Shown here one piece after another: positions 7,716 to 17,657 of a stretch of 64,000 bases of DNA (its first letter is position 1; each line of letters begins with the position of its first letter). Source of the DNA: Rhodospirillaceae bacterium. Its GTDB lineage: Bacteria > Pseudomonadota > Alphaproteobacteria > Rhodospirillales > Rhodospirillaceae. Where the stretch lies: the NCBI GenBank assembly GCA_947476925.1, contig CANJSF010000003.1, positions 124,001 to 188,000 of the forward strand, in the 5' to 3' direction. The notes beneath the pieces are model-generated. The model was not told the origin of the DNA. It saw nothing but the letters and a program-made list of their open reading frames with translations, and searched no databases. Made by a program: the position numbers and the translations under genes.

Positions 7716-10270
7716 TTCGCCACCAAGCCACGCAATCCGCCTGAGATCAATGTCGAGACATCGAACAATGCCGCCGCAACATTAAGGCCGCTGCGCGTTG
7801 CGAGGTATTTCGCACGCCACTCAGGGTTAAACTTTGCCTTATATCGGCGCAATCCCTCGAAATTATAAAAGTTCTCGCCATGGCGAAAAATAAAGGCGCC
7901 CGCCCGGTGCCATATGGGCGCAAGCGAGTGATTTTCTAACCCAGCTAATGGCGCCAAGCCCAGGTTGAACCAGGCAAAGCCTTGTGCGCGGCCCCACAAC
8001 ATGACTTCGACAAACAGAAAATCCATCACGCCATATGGCGCATCATCGGTATGGCGCATCAAATCGAGTGATAGTTCGTGATGGTCGCCGCCCAGCCATA
8101 GATTTGCAAAGCCAACAATCCTGGTTGATCCATCTGGGCTTTGAGCGCGAACGACAGCGCATGGAAAGCGTGAGATGTATGCATCAGAAAACGAGCCAAC
8201 CGAGAATGATTTCTCACGGGTTGATTTTTCCGATAGCCAGGAATCAGACACGGATCTCAGCTCGGGTAAAATCGCGTTCACCTGGTTTGCGGGTACAATC
8301 TCAAATCGAAGGCCCTCACGAACAGCGCGCGTATGGGACTGTCGTAGGTCACGACGCTTGCTGCCCTCGAGTGAAAAATCAGCAAGCGCAATCATCGCCT
8401 CTTCACCTAGCTTCTGCAACGAGAGGCCCATATCGATGTAGAGAGGAAGGCGATCTTCCGAGACCTGATAGAAAACAGTTCGTTTGTCGTGCTCATCGCA
8501 CAGTTCACGAAATGCCCAAGCCAGCTCTGTGCATACCTCGTCGCGCGCACTGACCGGATCACCGAGGGCAATGAGGCTCCCACCCTGAGTTGCGTACATC
8601 ACAAAGCCATCACGTTTTTCGTTGAAGAGAAGCTGCTTGTCACCCAACAGCGCCAAGTTGACGTCGGTCGATCGCACTTTGGCGATCACGTCGCTGGCAG
8701 CTTGCAGCTCGTCGTTTGTCGGCCGATTTGGAAGCGGCTTGGTCGGCCTCATGATGAGATAGCCGGCTAGAATCAACGCGAGGACAGTCACCGTCATTTG
8801 CGCGCGCAAGAATCGCGGCGCATCGGCATCGACCGCAAACGTCCACCACAAGTCATGTGAATATTCGACGTGGCGATAAACAAAAAAACCAATGTACGTC
8901 GACGTCGCAATAATGAGAGCGACCATCACCAACCAGCCGGGCGTGAATGGCGAGGCGAGAATAGGTGTTTGTCGATAAAAAGCCCTGCGACTGAACACAA
9001 CGAGTGCCAGCACAATCGTCAGCACAATGGCCTCTTCGTAGTCGAGGCCCTTCAGGAGCGAAAGAATGATCCCAGCCGCAAGGGCGGGTATCGCCAAATA
9101 GTAAGCTGCATCAAGTCGCCGCATCAGGCCTCGCGCCAGGATCAAGAGCCCGACCCCGACCACGCTCCCGAGCAAATGCGACGCTTCAACAACGGTTAGC
9201 GGTAACAAGTCGCTTAAGGGTTCAAGGCGTTCTTCGGCGGCCGGGTTCACCCCGGAAACAAGCAGGACTGTTCCTGCCAGCAGAACAAAGATGCCGCTCA
9301 ACTGTGGTGCGAACCGCACCAACAGCCCCCCCAAGGTTTTGCCAAGTGTTCCGATGAATTGGCGGCGCTCGGCGATTTCGGCTCCGACAACCAACAATAC
9401 CGCCACTGCAAATGGCACGAGATAGTAGATGATGCGGTACGCAAGTGCGGCCGCCAGCACAGCTTGTGGCGGCTCGTTCGGTAACAGCAAGACCATAGCT
9501 ACTTCAAAAACGCCAAGTCCGCCGGGCAAATTGCTGACGGCCCCGACGAGAATGGCCAGAACATAAGCACCAATGAACGCGATAAGAGTTATTTCGGCTG
9601 TTTGCGGAATCAGCACATACATCGCGGCGGCGGCAAAAGTTAAATCCAGGATCGAGAACCCTAGCTGCCCGATCGATAACTTCAGTGACGGAAGACGAAA
9701 TTCGGCACCACGGAAGTTGACGGGCCCATCCAACAAAGCACAGCACAGGAGGTAAGCAACGACTGCGCCCAAGCACGCAACACCTAACGTACGGGCCAAC
9801 CAAACGGGGAGACTAGGAATAGATGCCAGTACAGCGTCTGGTTCAGCCAACAATGCAACGCCGCTCAGCGAAAAAACGCCAAGCGCAAAAGCCAGCCAAC
9901 AAAAAATGGAGATTGCCGCGATATCAACCGCCGAAAGCCCCGCACTGCCATACATGCGGTAGCGCACGGAACTCGATGTGATGACGCCAAAGCCGACATT
10001 GTGAGCGAACACGTTGCTTGTAAATGACGTGAGCGCGATGCGCCCCAACGCAACGTCTTTGCCCACGTGACTGACAGCCATGCGGTCATATGACATTAGT
10101 GTTAAATAGCTCAGCGCCGTAAAAACAAACGCCAGCGACACATCGATGGCCGAAAGGTCGTTAAAAGCAGCGACAACGTCTGCCACCGCAATTGTGGCAA
10201 ACACATCGTCGAGCACCCAAATCGCCGCCCCCAGCAATAAAACGCTGAGAGCAGGCCCAAGCCAACGCAT
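7712..10270 (-). CDS. lpiA: Bifunctional lysylphosphatidylglycerol synthase/flippase (MprF/LpiA)
   Basis: The 852-residue protein has an N-terminal membrane part of many helices (about 1-500), corresponding to the flippase domain, and a cytoplasmic C-terminal domain (about 530-840, DUF2156, GNAT-like) that transfers lysine from Lys-tRNA to phosphatidylglycerol. Diagnostic blocks are SLDLMRHTDDAPYGVMDFLF (about 734-753), FNLGLAPLAGLENH (768-781) and NFEGLRRYKAKFNPEW (803-818). The modified lipid lowers the negative surface charge, giving resistance to cationic peptides and acid. Length is normal for the family. It is the first gene of an operon with acvB and is divergent from a K+ channel; a perfect inverted repeat lies 27 bases upstream of its start. 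Confidence 0.93.
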   Translation of the reverse strand: MRWLGPALSVLLLGAAIWVLDDVFATIAVADVVAAFNDLSAIDVSLAFVFTALSYLTLMSYDRMAVSHVGKDVALGRIALTSFTSNVFAHNVGFGVITSSSVRYRMYGSAGLSAVDIAAISIFCWLAFALGVFSLSGVALLAEPDAVLASIPSLPVWLARTLGVACLGAVVAYLLCCALLDGPVNFRGAEFRLPSLKLSIGQLGFSILDLTFAAAAMYVLIPQTAEITLIAFIGAYVLAILVGAVSNLPGGLGVFEVAMVLLLPNEPPQAVLAAALAYRIIYYLVPFAVAVLLVVGAEIAERRQFIGTLGKTLGGLLVRFAPQLSGIFVLLAGTVLLVSGVNPAAEERLEPLSDLLPLTVVEASHLLGSVVGVGLLILARGLMRRLDAAYYLAIPALAAGIILSLLKGLDYEEAIVLTIVLALVVFSRRAFYRQTPILASPFTPGWLVMVALIIATSTYIGFFVYRHVEYSHDLWWTFAVDADAPRFLRAQMTVTVLALILAGYLIMRPTKPLPNRPTNDELQAASDVIAKVRSTDVNLALLGDKQLLFNEKRDGFVMYATQGGSLIALGDPVSARDEVCTELAWAFRELCDEHDKRTVFYQVSEDRLPLYIDMGLSLQKLGEEAMIALADFSLEGSKRRDLRQSHTRAVREGLRFEIVPANQVNAILPELRSVSDSWLSEKSTREKSFSVGSFSDAYISRFPCAVVRAQSPDGSTRIVGFANLWLGGDHHELSLDLMRHTDDAPYGVMDFLFVEVMLWGRAQGFAWFNLGLAPLAGLENHSLAPIWHRAGAFIFRHGENFYNFEGLRRYKAKFNPEWRAKYLATRSGLNVAAALFDVSTLISGGLRGLVAK

Positions 10271-10296
10271 TATGAGTCACCTATGAAATCAATAAG

Positions 10297-10317
10297 ATTA
10301 GATTGACCAAATCTAAT
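10297..10317. promoter_or_regulatory. Perfect 8-bp inverted repeat, candidate operator between lpiA and the K+ channel gene
   Basis: ATTAGATT, five bases (gacca), then AATCTAAT form a perfect dyad. It lies 27 bases upstream of the lpiA start and about 110 bases upstream of the preferred start of the divergent channel gene. An AT-rich dyad of this size with a short spacer is typical of a dimeric repressor or activator site and could control both genes. It is unlikely to be a terminator: no T-tract follows and it lies at the 5' end of both genes. The cognate regulator is not visible here. Confidence 0.5.
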
Positions 10318-10425
10318 TGCGCAATGCAACGCCCTAAGCATAGTTGACAGCAATTTCATATGGCGCGCCCCGGGACCGTGATAGCTGTTTTTATCTCCGC
10401 TTATCACCATGATGGCAGCGCCCGC

Positions 10426-11100
10426 ATGAAGCATCTCATCTTTTCTCAAATGCAAACATTCCGAGGGCTGTTTACTTCGATCTGCCTCATATTCACGCTC
10501 GCAGCGTTTTTTGAAGGATTGGGGTTTGCGGACGAGATATTGTTTGGAATTCTAACTCTTCTCATGTTGTCGGCTGTTGGAGCGGTCAATGATCGCCATG
10601 GTCAGAAGTTTTTCATAGTCTCCGCCGCAATAACGATTGCGATGAATATGGCCGCTTACTTAACACCTTATCTCAATCTGGATATTCTCTCTCTCACTCT
10701 GAACCTTCTCATTTTAGGGTATGCGTCATGGTTAATTTTCTTAAAGGTTTTTTCGGCAACACAGATTGACAGCGATTTAATCTATGGGGCGATCTGCATT
10801 TACCTCTTTCTTGGGATTGATTGCGCCATCGCATATGACGTGATCGGCCTGCTCGACGCGCACGCCTTCGCGATTCAACAAGATGTGAAGGACCAAAGTC
10901 TCGCGCCGGCAATTGAAACTTTTATGCATACTTATCTTTACTTTAGTTTTTCCACACTGACGTCGGTGGGGTATGGCGATATTGTGCCCGTCAGTTCGCT
11001 CGCCCGTTACACGGCAATCCTTCAAGCCGTCGCGGGGCAAATATACTTAAGCGTTCTTGTGGCGCGTTTGGTGGGTTTACACATTACAGCGCGCCACTAA
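10426..11100 (+). CDS. Two-TM potassium channel (ion channel family 2)
   Basis: The protein (224 residues from the ATG at 10426) has about six membrane segments and, near the C-terminus, a pore loop followed by the K+ selectivity filter TSVGYGDI and the final helix. The filter is intact, so a K+-selective channel is likely. The membrane part before the pore resembles proteins with a DUF-type N-terminal bundle followed by one 2-TM pore unit; there is no visible cytoplasmic RCK/TrkA domain. An in-frame ATG at 10360 would add 22 residues but neither start has a good ribosome-binding site, and 10426 gives the more usual short leader. The gene is visibly richer in A/T than its neighbours, hinting at acquisition. 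It is divergent from lpiA. Confidence 0.85.
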   Translation: MKHLIFSQMQTFRGLFTSICLIFTLAAFFEGLGFADEILFGILTLLMLSAVGAVNDRHGQKFFIVSAAITIAMNMAAYLTPYLNLDILSLTLNLLILGYASWLIFLKVFSATQIDSDLIYGAICIYLFLGIDCAIAYDVIGLLDAHAFAIQQDVKDQSLAPAIETFMHTYLYFSFSTLTSVGYGDIVPVSSLARYTAILQAVAGQIYLSVLVARLVGLHITARH

Positions 11101-11177
11101 CTCGGCCTCAACAACCTTGCCCAAACGACTGGTTGTGATAGGTATTCAAAACAACTGCCACACTAGGGCACACCGCT

Positions 11178-11915
11178 TTGACGATGACGCCGGTACTGGC
11201 CTCTGCCACCCATCAAACTGAAACATTCCGCGCGTTAGGTTTAACCAAAACCTATGATGGCGAGACGCCCGTGTATGCTTTGCGGGGCGTGGACCTTGAG
11301 ATGTTTGAGGGCGAGTTGGTGGTGCTGCTGGGGCCGTCGGGCAGCGGCAAATCAACCCTGCTCAACATTCTGGGCGGGCTTGATCAGCCGACGTCAGGAA
11401 AGTTTTACTTTCGCGGCCGGGAAGTCACAACTTTCTCGCAGCATGAACTGACCATGTACCGTCGCGACAACGTCGGGTTTGTGTTTCAGTTTTATAACCT
11501 CATCCCCAGCCTTACAGCGCGCGAGAACGTGGCGCTCGTGACCGAGATCGCCAAAGCGCCAATGACGCCTGACGAAGCGTTGACCATGGTGGGGTTAGGA
11601 CACCGGCTGGATCATTTCCCAGCGCAACTTTCGGGGGGCGAACAGCAGCGCGTGGCGATCGCGCGAGCGATTGCGAAAAAGCCCAGCGTGTTGCTGTGTG
11701 ATGAACCCACCGGCGCGTTGGACAGCAAAACAGGCATTGTCGTGTTACAGGCGATTGTCCGCGCCAACCAGGAATTGGGAACCACCACGGCTGTGATTAC
11801 GCACAACGCCGTGATGGCATCGATGGCTGATCGCGTCATGCGATTTGCCGACGGCCAGATTGTCAGCATCGAGCGCAACAGGACAAAGCTAAAACCCGAG
11901 GAGTTGTCGTGGTGA
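11178..11915 (+). CDS. ABC transporter ATP-binding protein (LolD/MacB/DevA type)
   Basis: The protein of about 245 residues has Walker [10 protein letters not shown] (52-60), Q-loop Q104, signature [14 protein letters not shown] (151-164), Walker [13 protein letters not shown] and H-loop ITHN with H209. The subfamily is that of exporters with FtsX-like permeases, as supported by the following gene. A TTG at 11178 lies nine bases after AGGG and is used here; an ATG two codons later (11184) is an equally possible start. The stop overlaps the permease start by seven bases, and the order ATPase-permease-HlyD adaptor indicates one transport complex. Confidence 0.92.
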   Translation: MTMTPVLASATHQTETFRALGLTKTYDGETPVYALRGVDLEMFEGELVVLLGPSGSGKSTLLNILGGLDQPTSGKFYFRGREVTTFSQHELTMYRRDNVGFVFQFYNLIPSLTARENVALVTEIAKAPMTPDEALTMVGLGHRLDHFPAQLSGGEQQRVAIARAIAKKPSVLLCDEPTGALDSKTGIVVLQAIVRANQELGTTTAVITHNAVMASMADRVMRFADGQIVSIERNRTKLKPEELSW

Positions 11916-14323
11916 AGGCGCTTCAATACGCATTGCAGCGTTGGTCGTTGAGGTTACGCATCAGTGCGCTCGACAAAAAATTGTTGCGCGATGTCTGGCG
12001 CCTCAAGGGCCAAACCTTGGCCATCGCGGCGGTGGTAGCCGCAGGTGTGGCACTGCTGGTCGGCACGTACGGCTGCCTTGCAGCGCTGCAACTCAGCAAA
12101 GATGCGTTCTATGAGCGGTACAGATTTGCCGATGTATGGGCCACGGTGAAGCGCGCGCCCAACAGCATGCTGCCAAAGCTGCTGGAAATCCCCGGCATCG
12201 CGACGGTTGAGACGCGGATCGTCGCCTCAGCAACACTCGACCTTGACACAATGACCGACCCTGCTCGCGGGTTATTGATTTCTATCCCAGAAGGCGGGCA
12301 CCCCCAGCTGAACGATATCGATTTGCGTGCCGGTCGGTTGGTCAGCACCGGTCGACCTTCCGAGGTGATCATCTCCGATGCCTTTGCCAAAGCCAACAAA
12401 CTCAAACTTGGCGACACGGTCTCGGCGAACATTCATGGCAATAAGCGCAAGCTCGATATTGTTGGAATCGCGCTGACGCCCGAATACATCTATGCGTTGG
12501 CTCCAGGCCAACTGATGCCCGATGATAAAAGGTTTGGCATTTTCTGGATGGGCCGCAAGGCTTTGGCCGCAGCCAACGACCTTGATGAGTCGTTCAACAA
12601 CGTCACCGCTTCATTGCTTCATGGTGCTGTCGAAGCCGACGTCTTGCAACGGCTCGATATTTTGTTGCGACCCTATGGCGGCGTGGGTGCCTATGGCCGC
12701 AAAGATCAAATTTCAGATTTTTTCCTGACAAACGAATTAGCGCAGCTGGCCGCGAGCGGCGCAGTCGCCCCGCCGATTTTTTTGGGCGTGGCGGCGTTCT
12801 TGCTCAACATCGTCATCTCGCGATTGGTAGCCACGGAACGCGAGCAGATCGGGCTGTTGAAGGCGTTCGGCTACACCGATTGGGATGTGGGCCTCCAATA
12901 TACAAAGCTGATCGCCATTGTAGTTGGAATTGGCCTGCTTTTGGGATTTGCCGGCGGCCTGTGGTTTGGACGCGGCATGACAACGATGTATGGGGAATAC
13001 TACAAGTTCCCACTGCTTCAGTACCGCGTTAATCCGGGTGTTTTCGCTGCGGCTTCGTTCGTGACGTTGATCGCGGCCATCATTGGCGGAATTGGCGCGG
13101 TGCGCTCGGCCATTCAGTTATCGCCTGCGGTTGCTATGGCACCACCGGTACCAACAACGTTTCAACGCTCGCGCTTTTCAGTTTGGTTTGAAGACTTACG
13201 CATCAGCCAACCGACCCGCATGATTTTTCGCCATGTGACCCGCTGGCCAATGCGCACAGCGATGACCGTTATTGGTATCGCTTTCTCGTTGGCCCTGCTG
13301 ATTGCCTCATTTTTCTTTATGGATTCTGTCGGCAAAGTCATTCAGGTCTATTTCTTTCAGGCCGAGCGCCAAACACTCACCGTCTCCTTCGTCGAGCCAC
13401 GGGGAGCGGGTATTCAGGAAGATATCTTGCGCATGCCCGGCGTATTAGCTGTGCAGCCAGTGCGCAGCGTGTCGGCACGCTTGCATCATGGCCCCTACAC
13501 CAAGCGAACCGGGGTGAACGGCTTGATTATGAATGCCGATATCAACCGGCTGCTGAACGCCGAGGAAAAGCCTCTCAACCCGCCCGAGGGTGGCGTCGCG
13601 CTATCCGATCAAATTGCAAAGGACTTAAACGCGAAGGTTGGCGACATCATCACCATTGAGGTGCTGCAAGAGCGCCGACCGGTGATTGATGTGCCCGTCA
13701 CTCAGATCGTGAAGCAATACATGGGCTTTTCGGCATACATGCACATAGATGAGATTAATCGCATCATGAACGAAGGCCCCACTGTTACAGCAATTCACGT
13801 GCTGGCAGACGCCCGCTATACTGACGAACTTTATCACAAGCTGAAAAACACGCCGATGGTTGCGGGCGTCGCACAGACTGAAGTGGCGCTGAAAAGCTTC
13901 CAGAACACCATGGATCAAACCATGTATGTCATGATTGGCTTCTATGTAGCCTTCTCCAGCCTAATTGCGTTTGGTGTCGCTTATAACAGCGCGCGGATAG
14001 CACTCTCAGAGCGTGCCCGTGCCTTGGCGTCATTACGTGTGCTCGGCTTTACGCGTGAAGAGGTAGCCTACATTTTGCTTGGCGAGTTGGGGCTGCAAAC
14101 AATCATCGCATTGCCGGTCGGGTGCTTGTTTGGTGTGGCGTTGGCCTTTGCCATGTCGCCGATGCTGAAAACCGATATGTATGATTTCCCTTTTGTGATT
14201 AACGACCCAACCTATGGCATTGCTGTCAGCGTTGTGTGTGTTGCCGCATTGATCTGCGCTTGGCTGGTGCGCCAGCGCGTCTACAAGCTTGATCTTATCG
14301 CTGTTCTGAAAACGCGCGAGTAA
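11909..14323 (+). CDS. ABC transporter permease, FtsX/MacB-like, two FtsX domains
   Basis: The 804-residue permease has an N-terminal helix (about 35-60), a large periplasmic MacB-PCD-type domain, and a first FtsX block of three helices with the [18 protein letters not shown] coupling motif. A second helix, a second periplasmic domain and a second FtsX block ([20 protein letters not shown]) follow. Both coupling motifs fit contact with the ATPase encoded just upstream, with which it overlaps by seven bases. The GTG start is preceded by GAGGAG at good spacing. With the HlyD protein downstream it probably exports or extracts a lipid-like or peptide substrate from the inner membrane. The substrate is unknown; tandem FtsX permeases of this length are common in such sets. 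Confidence 0.9.
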   Translation: MVKALQYALQRWSLRLRISALDKKLLRDVWRLKGQTLAIAAVVAAGVALLVGTYGCLAALQLSKDAFYERYRFADVWATVKRAPNSMLPKLLEIPGIATVETRIVASATLDLDTMTDPARGLLISIPEGGHPQLNDIDLRAGRLVSTGRPSEVIISDAFAKANKLKLGDTVSANIHGNKRKLDIVGIALTPEYIYALAPGQLMPDDKRFGIFWMGRKALAAANDLDESFNNVTASLLHGAVEADVLQRLDILLRPYGGVGAYGRKDQISDFFLTNELAQLAASGAVAPPIFLGVAAFLLNIVISRLVATEREQIGLLKAFGYTDWDVGLQYTKLIAIVVGIGLLLGFAGGLWFGRGMTTMYGEYYKFPLLQYRVNPGVFAAASFVTLIAAIIGGIGAVRSAIQLSPAVAMAPPVPTTFQRSRFSVWFEDLRISQPTRMIFRHVTRWPMRTAMTVIGIAFSLALLIASFFFMDSVGKVIQVYFFQAERQTLTVSFVEPRGAGIQEDILRMPGVLAVQPVRSVSARLHHGPYTKRTGVNGLIMNADINRLLNAEEKPLNPPEGGVALSDQIAKDLNAKVGDIITIEVLQERRPVIDVPVTQIVKQYMGFSAYMHIDEINRIMNEGPTVTAIHVLADARYTDELYHKLKNTPMVAGVAQTEVALKSFQNTMDQTMYVMIGFYVAFSSLIAFGVAYNSARIALSERARALASLRVLGFTREEVAYILLGELGLQTIIALPVGCLFGVALAFAMSPMLKTDMYDFPFVINDPTYGIAVSVVCVAALICAWLVRQRVYKLDLIAVLKTRE

Positions 14324-14326
14324 ACC

Positions 14327-15556
14327 ATGGTTGATATTCCTGTTGTATCAAAAGTCGTCGGCACTTGGTCGCGCCGCGCCAAAGTGATGGCCAGCGTCGC
14401 CGGGGTTGTTGTGTTGTTCCTCGTTTGGGCGATGCGCCCGCAACCCGTGCCTGCAGATTTCGCGACCCTTTCAAAGGGCGAATTGCTGGTCACGATCAGC
14501 GATGAAGGCGAAACACGCGTGACAGATGTTTACGTCGTCTCAGCGCCTGTGGCTGGCCGTGTCGATCGCATCGAAATGGATGTGGGTGATACGGTGATCG
14601 CCAACGAAACGGTGTTGGCCCTTTTCCAGCCGCAAGACCCATCGGTTCTGGATGCAAGGTCACGCTCCGAAGCCGAAGCTGGTGTCGGAATGGCCGAGGC
14701 AGAGCGTTCGCGTGCGCAAGCCCAGTTCAACTTTGCCCAGTCTGATTTACGCCGCCAGGAACAGCTATTCCGCGAGGGCACGATTTCCGAGTCCGCGCTC
14801 GACCGCGCACGGCTTGCGACGAGCACCGCAAGAGCGGCGCTCGACCAGGCGATTGCGACCGTGGCCAAACGCCGCACGGACCTCAACACCTCGCGCGCGG
14901 CCATGGCAACGGCTGGCCGGCCCACGGGGCCCGGGACAAAAATTGATTACATCCCGGTACGGGCGCCGGTCAGTGGGCGACTTCTAAAACGCATGCAGCA
15001 AAGCGAAGCTATTCTGGCCGCGGGCACGCCGCTTCTTGAAATCGGCGACCCGACCACGCTCGAAATTGTAGCCGACCTGATTTCCACCGATGCCGTGAAG
15101 GTGAAAGAGGGGCAAGAGGTTATCATTGATGATTGGGGTGGCCCCAAAGCACTGAAGGGGATCGTGCGACGCGTGGAACCATTCGGGTACACCAAAGTCT
15201 CGGCGCTCGGTATCGAAGAACAGCGCGTGAACGTGATTATTGATTTCGTCTCGCCGCGCGAGGAATGGGCAAGTTTAGGGCACGGCTATCGTGTCGAAAC
15301 CCGTGTGGTGACTGAACGGCGTGACAACGTTTTGAAAGCGCCGATCAGCGCGCTATTTCGCGTGGGCCAGGATTGGGCTGTGTTCCGGGTTGATGGCAAC
15401 GCCGATGGCGGCAAGGTCAAAACCGTGAAAGTCAAAGTCGGCAGCCGTAACACCTTAGACGCCGAAATCACGGACGGGCTGAAAGCCGGAGACATTGTGA
15501 TCATGCACCCCAGTGATCAAGTCATCGAAGGTGTAAGTGTGGCCAAACGCGAGTAG
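14327..15556 (+). CDS. HlyD-family periplasmic adaptor of the ABC exporter
   Basis: The 409-residue protein has one N-terminal membrane anchor (about 23-36), a split biotinyl/lipoyl-like domain (SAPVAGRVDRIEMDVGDTV near 65-85 and IPVRAPVSGRLLKR near 205-218), an Ala/Arg/Glu-rich helical hairpin between them (about 105-190) and a C-terminal beta-barrel part. This is the layout of membrane-fusion proteins that bridge inner-membrane transporters to the outer membrane. It begins three bases after the permease stop, completing an ATPase-permease-adaptor operon. The outer-membrane factor is not in this window. The next gene is convergent and directly abuts this stop. Confidence 0.9.
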   Translation: MVDIPVVSKVVGTWSRRAKVMASVAGVVVLFLVWAMRPQPVPADFATLSKGELLVTISDEGETRVTDVYVVSAPVAGRVDRIEMDVGDTVIANETVLALFQPQDPSVLDARSRSEAEAGVGMAEAERSRAQAQFNFAQSDLRRQEQLFREGTISESALDRARLATSTARAALDQAIATVAKRRTDLNTSRAAMATAGRPTGPGTKIDYIPVRAPVSGRLLKRMQQSEAILAAGTPLLEIGDPTTLEIVADLISTDAVKVKEGQEVIIDDWGGPKALKGIVRRVEPFGYTKVSALGIEEQRVNVIIDFVSPREEWASLGHGYRVETRVVTERRDNVLKAPISALFRVGQDWAVFRVDGNADGGKVKTVKVKVGSRNTLDAEITDGLKAGDIVIMHPSDQVIEGVSVAKRE

Positions 15557-15850
15557 CTACGCCAACGGCTCGTACTCGCCCGTAATGTCTTGCGTCAACT
15601 TTAACACCAGCGCCTGACGCGCGGCTCGCAACTTCGCGTCTAATTCCGGGTCGGGCTGATACAGCGAGATCTCCTCGCTGATATCGATGCCGCGCTTGGC
15701 TAACACCGCCTCAGTCACCAGTTGGCGATCTTTCACCACCCATAATTCCTGGGCCAAAGTCATGAGGGCCTGCCCCAGCTTGTCGACGTCCTCAGGTTTC
15801 AGGGCCTTGCGTCGGCGTGGCTGGGCTTGCGATGGGAAAAGCTTATTCAC
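15557..15850 (-). CDS. Uncharacterised 97-residue protein
   Basis: This is a small soluble protein with a basic N-terminus (QPRRRKALKPEDVDKL) and several predicted helices, including LGQALMTLAQELWVVKDRQ. No motif that I can name is visible. Its start overlaps the end of the upstream methyltransferase gene by four bases (ATGA), which argues that it is a real, translationally coupled gene. Its stop abuts the convergent HlyD gene. Function unknown; a role linked to the methyltransferase is inferred from position only. Confidence 0.7.
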   Translation of the reverse strand: MNKLFPSQAQPRRRKALKPEDVDKLGQALMTLAQELWVVKDRQLVTEAVLAKRGIDISEEISLYQPDPELDAKLRAARQALVLKLTQDITGEYEPLA

Positions 15851-16914
15851 GGCTTACGACCATAAGTGACCCAAGGATAGTTGATCGGCGCGACGCCATA
15901 GTATTTCACATCGACAAAGCCGATGCTTTTCATCAACCCGACCATGTCCATGGTGCTCGATCCGCGCCAGAATGGCTCGCCGCCAAACTTAGCCAAATAA
16001 TCCGTCCGCCACGCATTCAGTTTGCTCATGGCGTTGTAAGGGGCCACATCGCCGAACATCAGGTCGCCCCCCGGTGTGAGCAAACGGAAACTCTCTCGCA
16101 GAATATCGCCGATCACATCCACCGGCAGTTCGTGCAGCACGATAAATGATGTGACCAGATCGTAGCTGGATGCGGGCTGATTTGTGTTTCGTGCGTCTGC
16201 TTGAAACAGTGTCCAGGCATGGCCCATGTTATTGCCATTGCGTTGGGCTTGCTCCAACTGCGCCACCGAAATATCGCAGGCGTGAATGTCGGCTGTGGGG
16301 AAAACTTCGGCAAGCTTCAGTGTAAACGGGCCCGACGAACATCCAATTTCGAGAATCTTTTTATAATCGCGGCGCGGCGCTTGCTCGGCAAACTGCTTGC
16401 GCTGCATGTAAATATCGGCCGACGAACTCCCAGCCGCCGGAGGGCGCGTCGATTTGCCGACGACGTAGCGATGAATCAGTTCGCCGTGAATAAAGCCCAT
16501 ATGGGGATGACCGTCCCAGCCGCCCGTTGTGCGATGGACGGGATACAGCCAGTATTTATCCGGCGACAACGTCGGGTCGACCGTCAGCGTTGTCTTGCCC
16601 TGCTTCAATCGTTCGAACGTTGGCTTGATGTCAGCTTCGATTTCGGCAAACGCTGCGGCAGCCAGACGCGCGTGGTGCTCGGCGTGCCATTCGCCCATTA
16701 GGTTGCTTGTGCGGAACGCTGGCTCGTTGGCCAGCAGAGATTCAATTTGTTCGGCGCGCTCGTCCATGTCGTCGGCCAACTTAGCGTCGTCGGTCAGGCC
16801 AGCTTTGGTCAGCGCGTCTTGTTGATGCTTTTGCATCGCGGCCACCGCAGGTCCAAAGGCCGACAGAAAGTCGAGCGAGGCGCGGCCCGATTGGCGGAGT
16901 TTATAGCCGATCAT
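15847..16914 (-). CDS. SAM-dependent methyltransferase
   Basis: The 355-residue protein has a class I methyltransferase core with motif I KILEIGCSSGPFTLKLAE, acidic motif II DIHACDIS, and DLVTSFIVLHELP at the motif IV position. These are followed by RLLTPGGDLMFGD. A helical region of about 170 residues precedes the catalytic domain. The ATG at 16914 (protein MIGYKLRQSGRAS...) is preferred over a start 24 codons upstream because CAGGAG stands seven bases before it. Substrate unknown; the layout is like that of small-molecule C- or O-methyltransferases. It is followed, with a four-base overlap, by a small unknown gene. Confidence 0.85.
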   Translation of the reverse strand: MIGYKLRQSGRASLDFLSAFGPAVAAMQKHQQDALTKAGLTDDAKLADDMDERAEQIESLLANEPAFRTSNLMGEWHAEHHARLAAAAFAEIEADIKPTFERLKQGKTTLTVDPTLSPDKYWLYPVHRTTGGWDGHPHMGFIHGELIHRYVVGKSTRPPAAGSSSADIYMQRKQFAEQAPRRDYKKILEIGCSSGPFTLKLAEVFPTADIHACDISVAQLEQAQRNGNNMGHAWTLFQADARNTNQPASSYDLVTSFIVLHELPVDVIGDILRESFRLLTPGGDLMFGDVAPYNAMSKLNAWRTDYLAKFGGEPFWRGSSTMDMVGLMKSIGFVDVKYYGVAPINYPWVTYGRKP

Positions 16915-17024
16915 GGAGGCGCTCCTGAAATTCGATAGCCCCAAGATAGCACTGTGCCAACCGAAGCCAAGCACCGGCGAGCGCAATGACCCATGTATTC
17001 AAAGCATAGCCGAAAGGTGAACAG

Positions 17025-17657
17025 CTATTGCGGCGCAGATTTTTCGAAGGGGTATGGCGGTGCGGGATCGTATTCCATCATCCTCACGACGGTGCGAGCC
17101 ATCTCCTCGCCATAGATCTGGCTCACCAACCAGATGGCCATATCGATACCGGCAGAAACCCCCGCTGACGTGACAAGATTGCCATCCACAACCCAACGCT
17201 GACCCGACACTACCTCACCCGCATCCCCGCGTTTACGGACTTCATCGATCGCAGCCCAATGCGTCGTGATGCGCTTGGCGCGCGCGGGGCCAGCGGCGGC
17301 CAACACCATGGAACCGGTGCAGACGCTGGTGACCCACTGACAATGGGGGGCCTGCGCCGCAATCCACTTCAGCGTCGCAGGGTTATTGACCTCGCGACGC
17401 GTCCCCTGCCCGCCCGGCACCAAAATCACGTCGGCTTGTGGAGCGTTAGCAAAGGAGTAGTCGGCCTCGACGCGCATGCCTTTGGCACACGTCACTTTGG
17501 CCCCGGTTTCCGAGACCAAGTAAATATGGTCTCGCCCTTCGAGCTTTTTGAACGCGCGGACCGTGTTGACCATCGTCAGCACTTCCCATGGCCCCTGAAA
17601 GTCCAATTCCTCAACGCCATCGAAAATTAGAAGCGCGATGTTCAACGCGGCGGTCAT
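17025..17657 (-). CDS. DJ-1/PfpI family protein (isonitrile-hydratase-like)
   Basis: The 210-residue protein has the DJ-1/PfpI fold: IALLIFDGVEELDFQGPWEV at the N-terminus, VILVPGGQGTR (about 77-87), and the nucleophile elbow TSVCTGSMVLAAAG with C113. RITTHWAAIDE and NLVTSAGVSAGIDMAIWL follow. These last two blocks are those of the isonitrile-hydratase-like branch and of the N-terminal domains of AraC-type regulators, but no DNA-binding domain is present here. Actual substrate is unknown. The start shares one base with the stop of the upstream MDR oxidoreductase gene, so the two form an operon. Confidence 0.87.
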   Translation of the reverse strand: MTAALNIALLIFDGVEELDFQGPWEVLTMVNTVRAFKKLEGRDHIYLVSETGAKVTCAKGMRVEADYSFANAPQADVILVPGGQGTRREVNNPATLKWIAAQAPHCQWVTSVCTGSMVLAAAGPARAKRITTHWAAIDEVRKRGDAGEVVSGQRWVVDGNLVTSAGVSAGIDMAIWLVSQIYGEEMARTVVRMMEYDPAPPYPFEKSAPQ

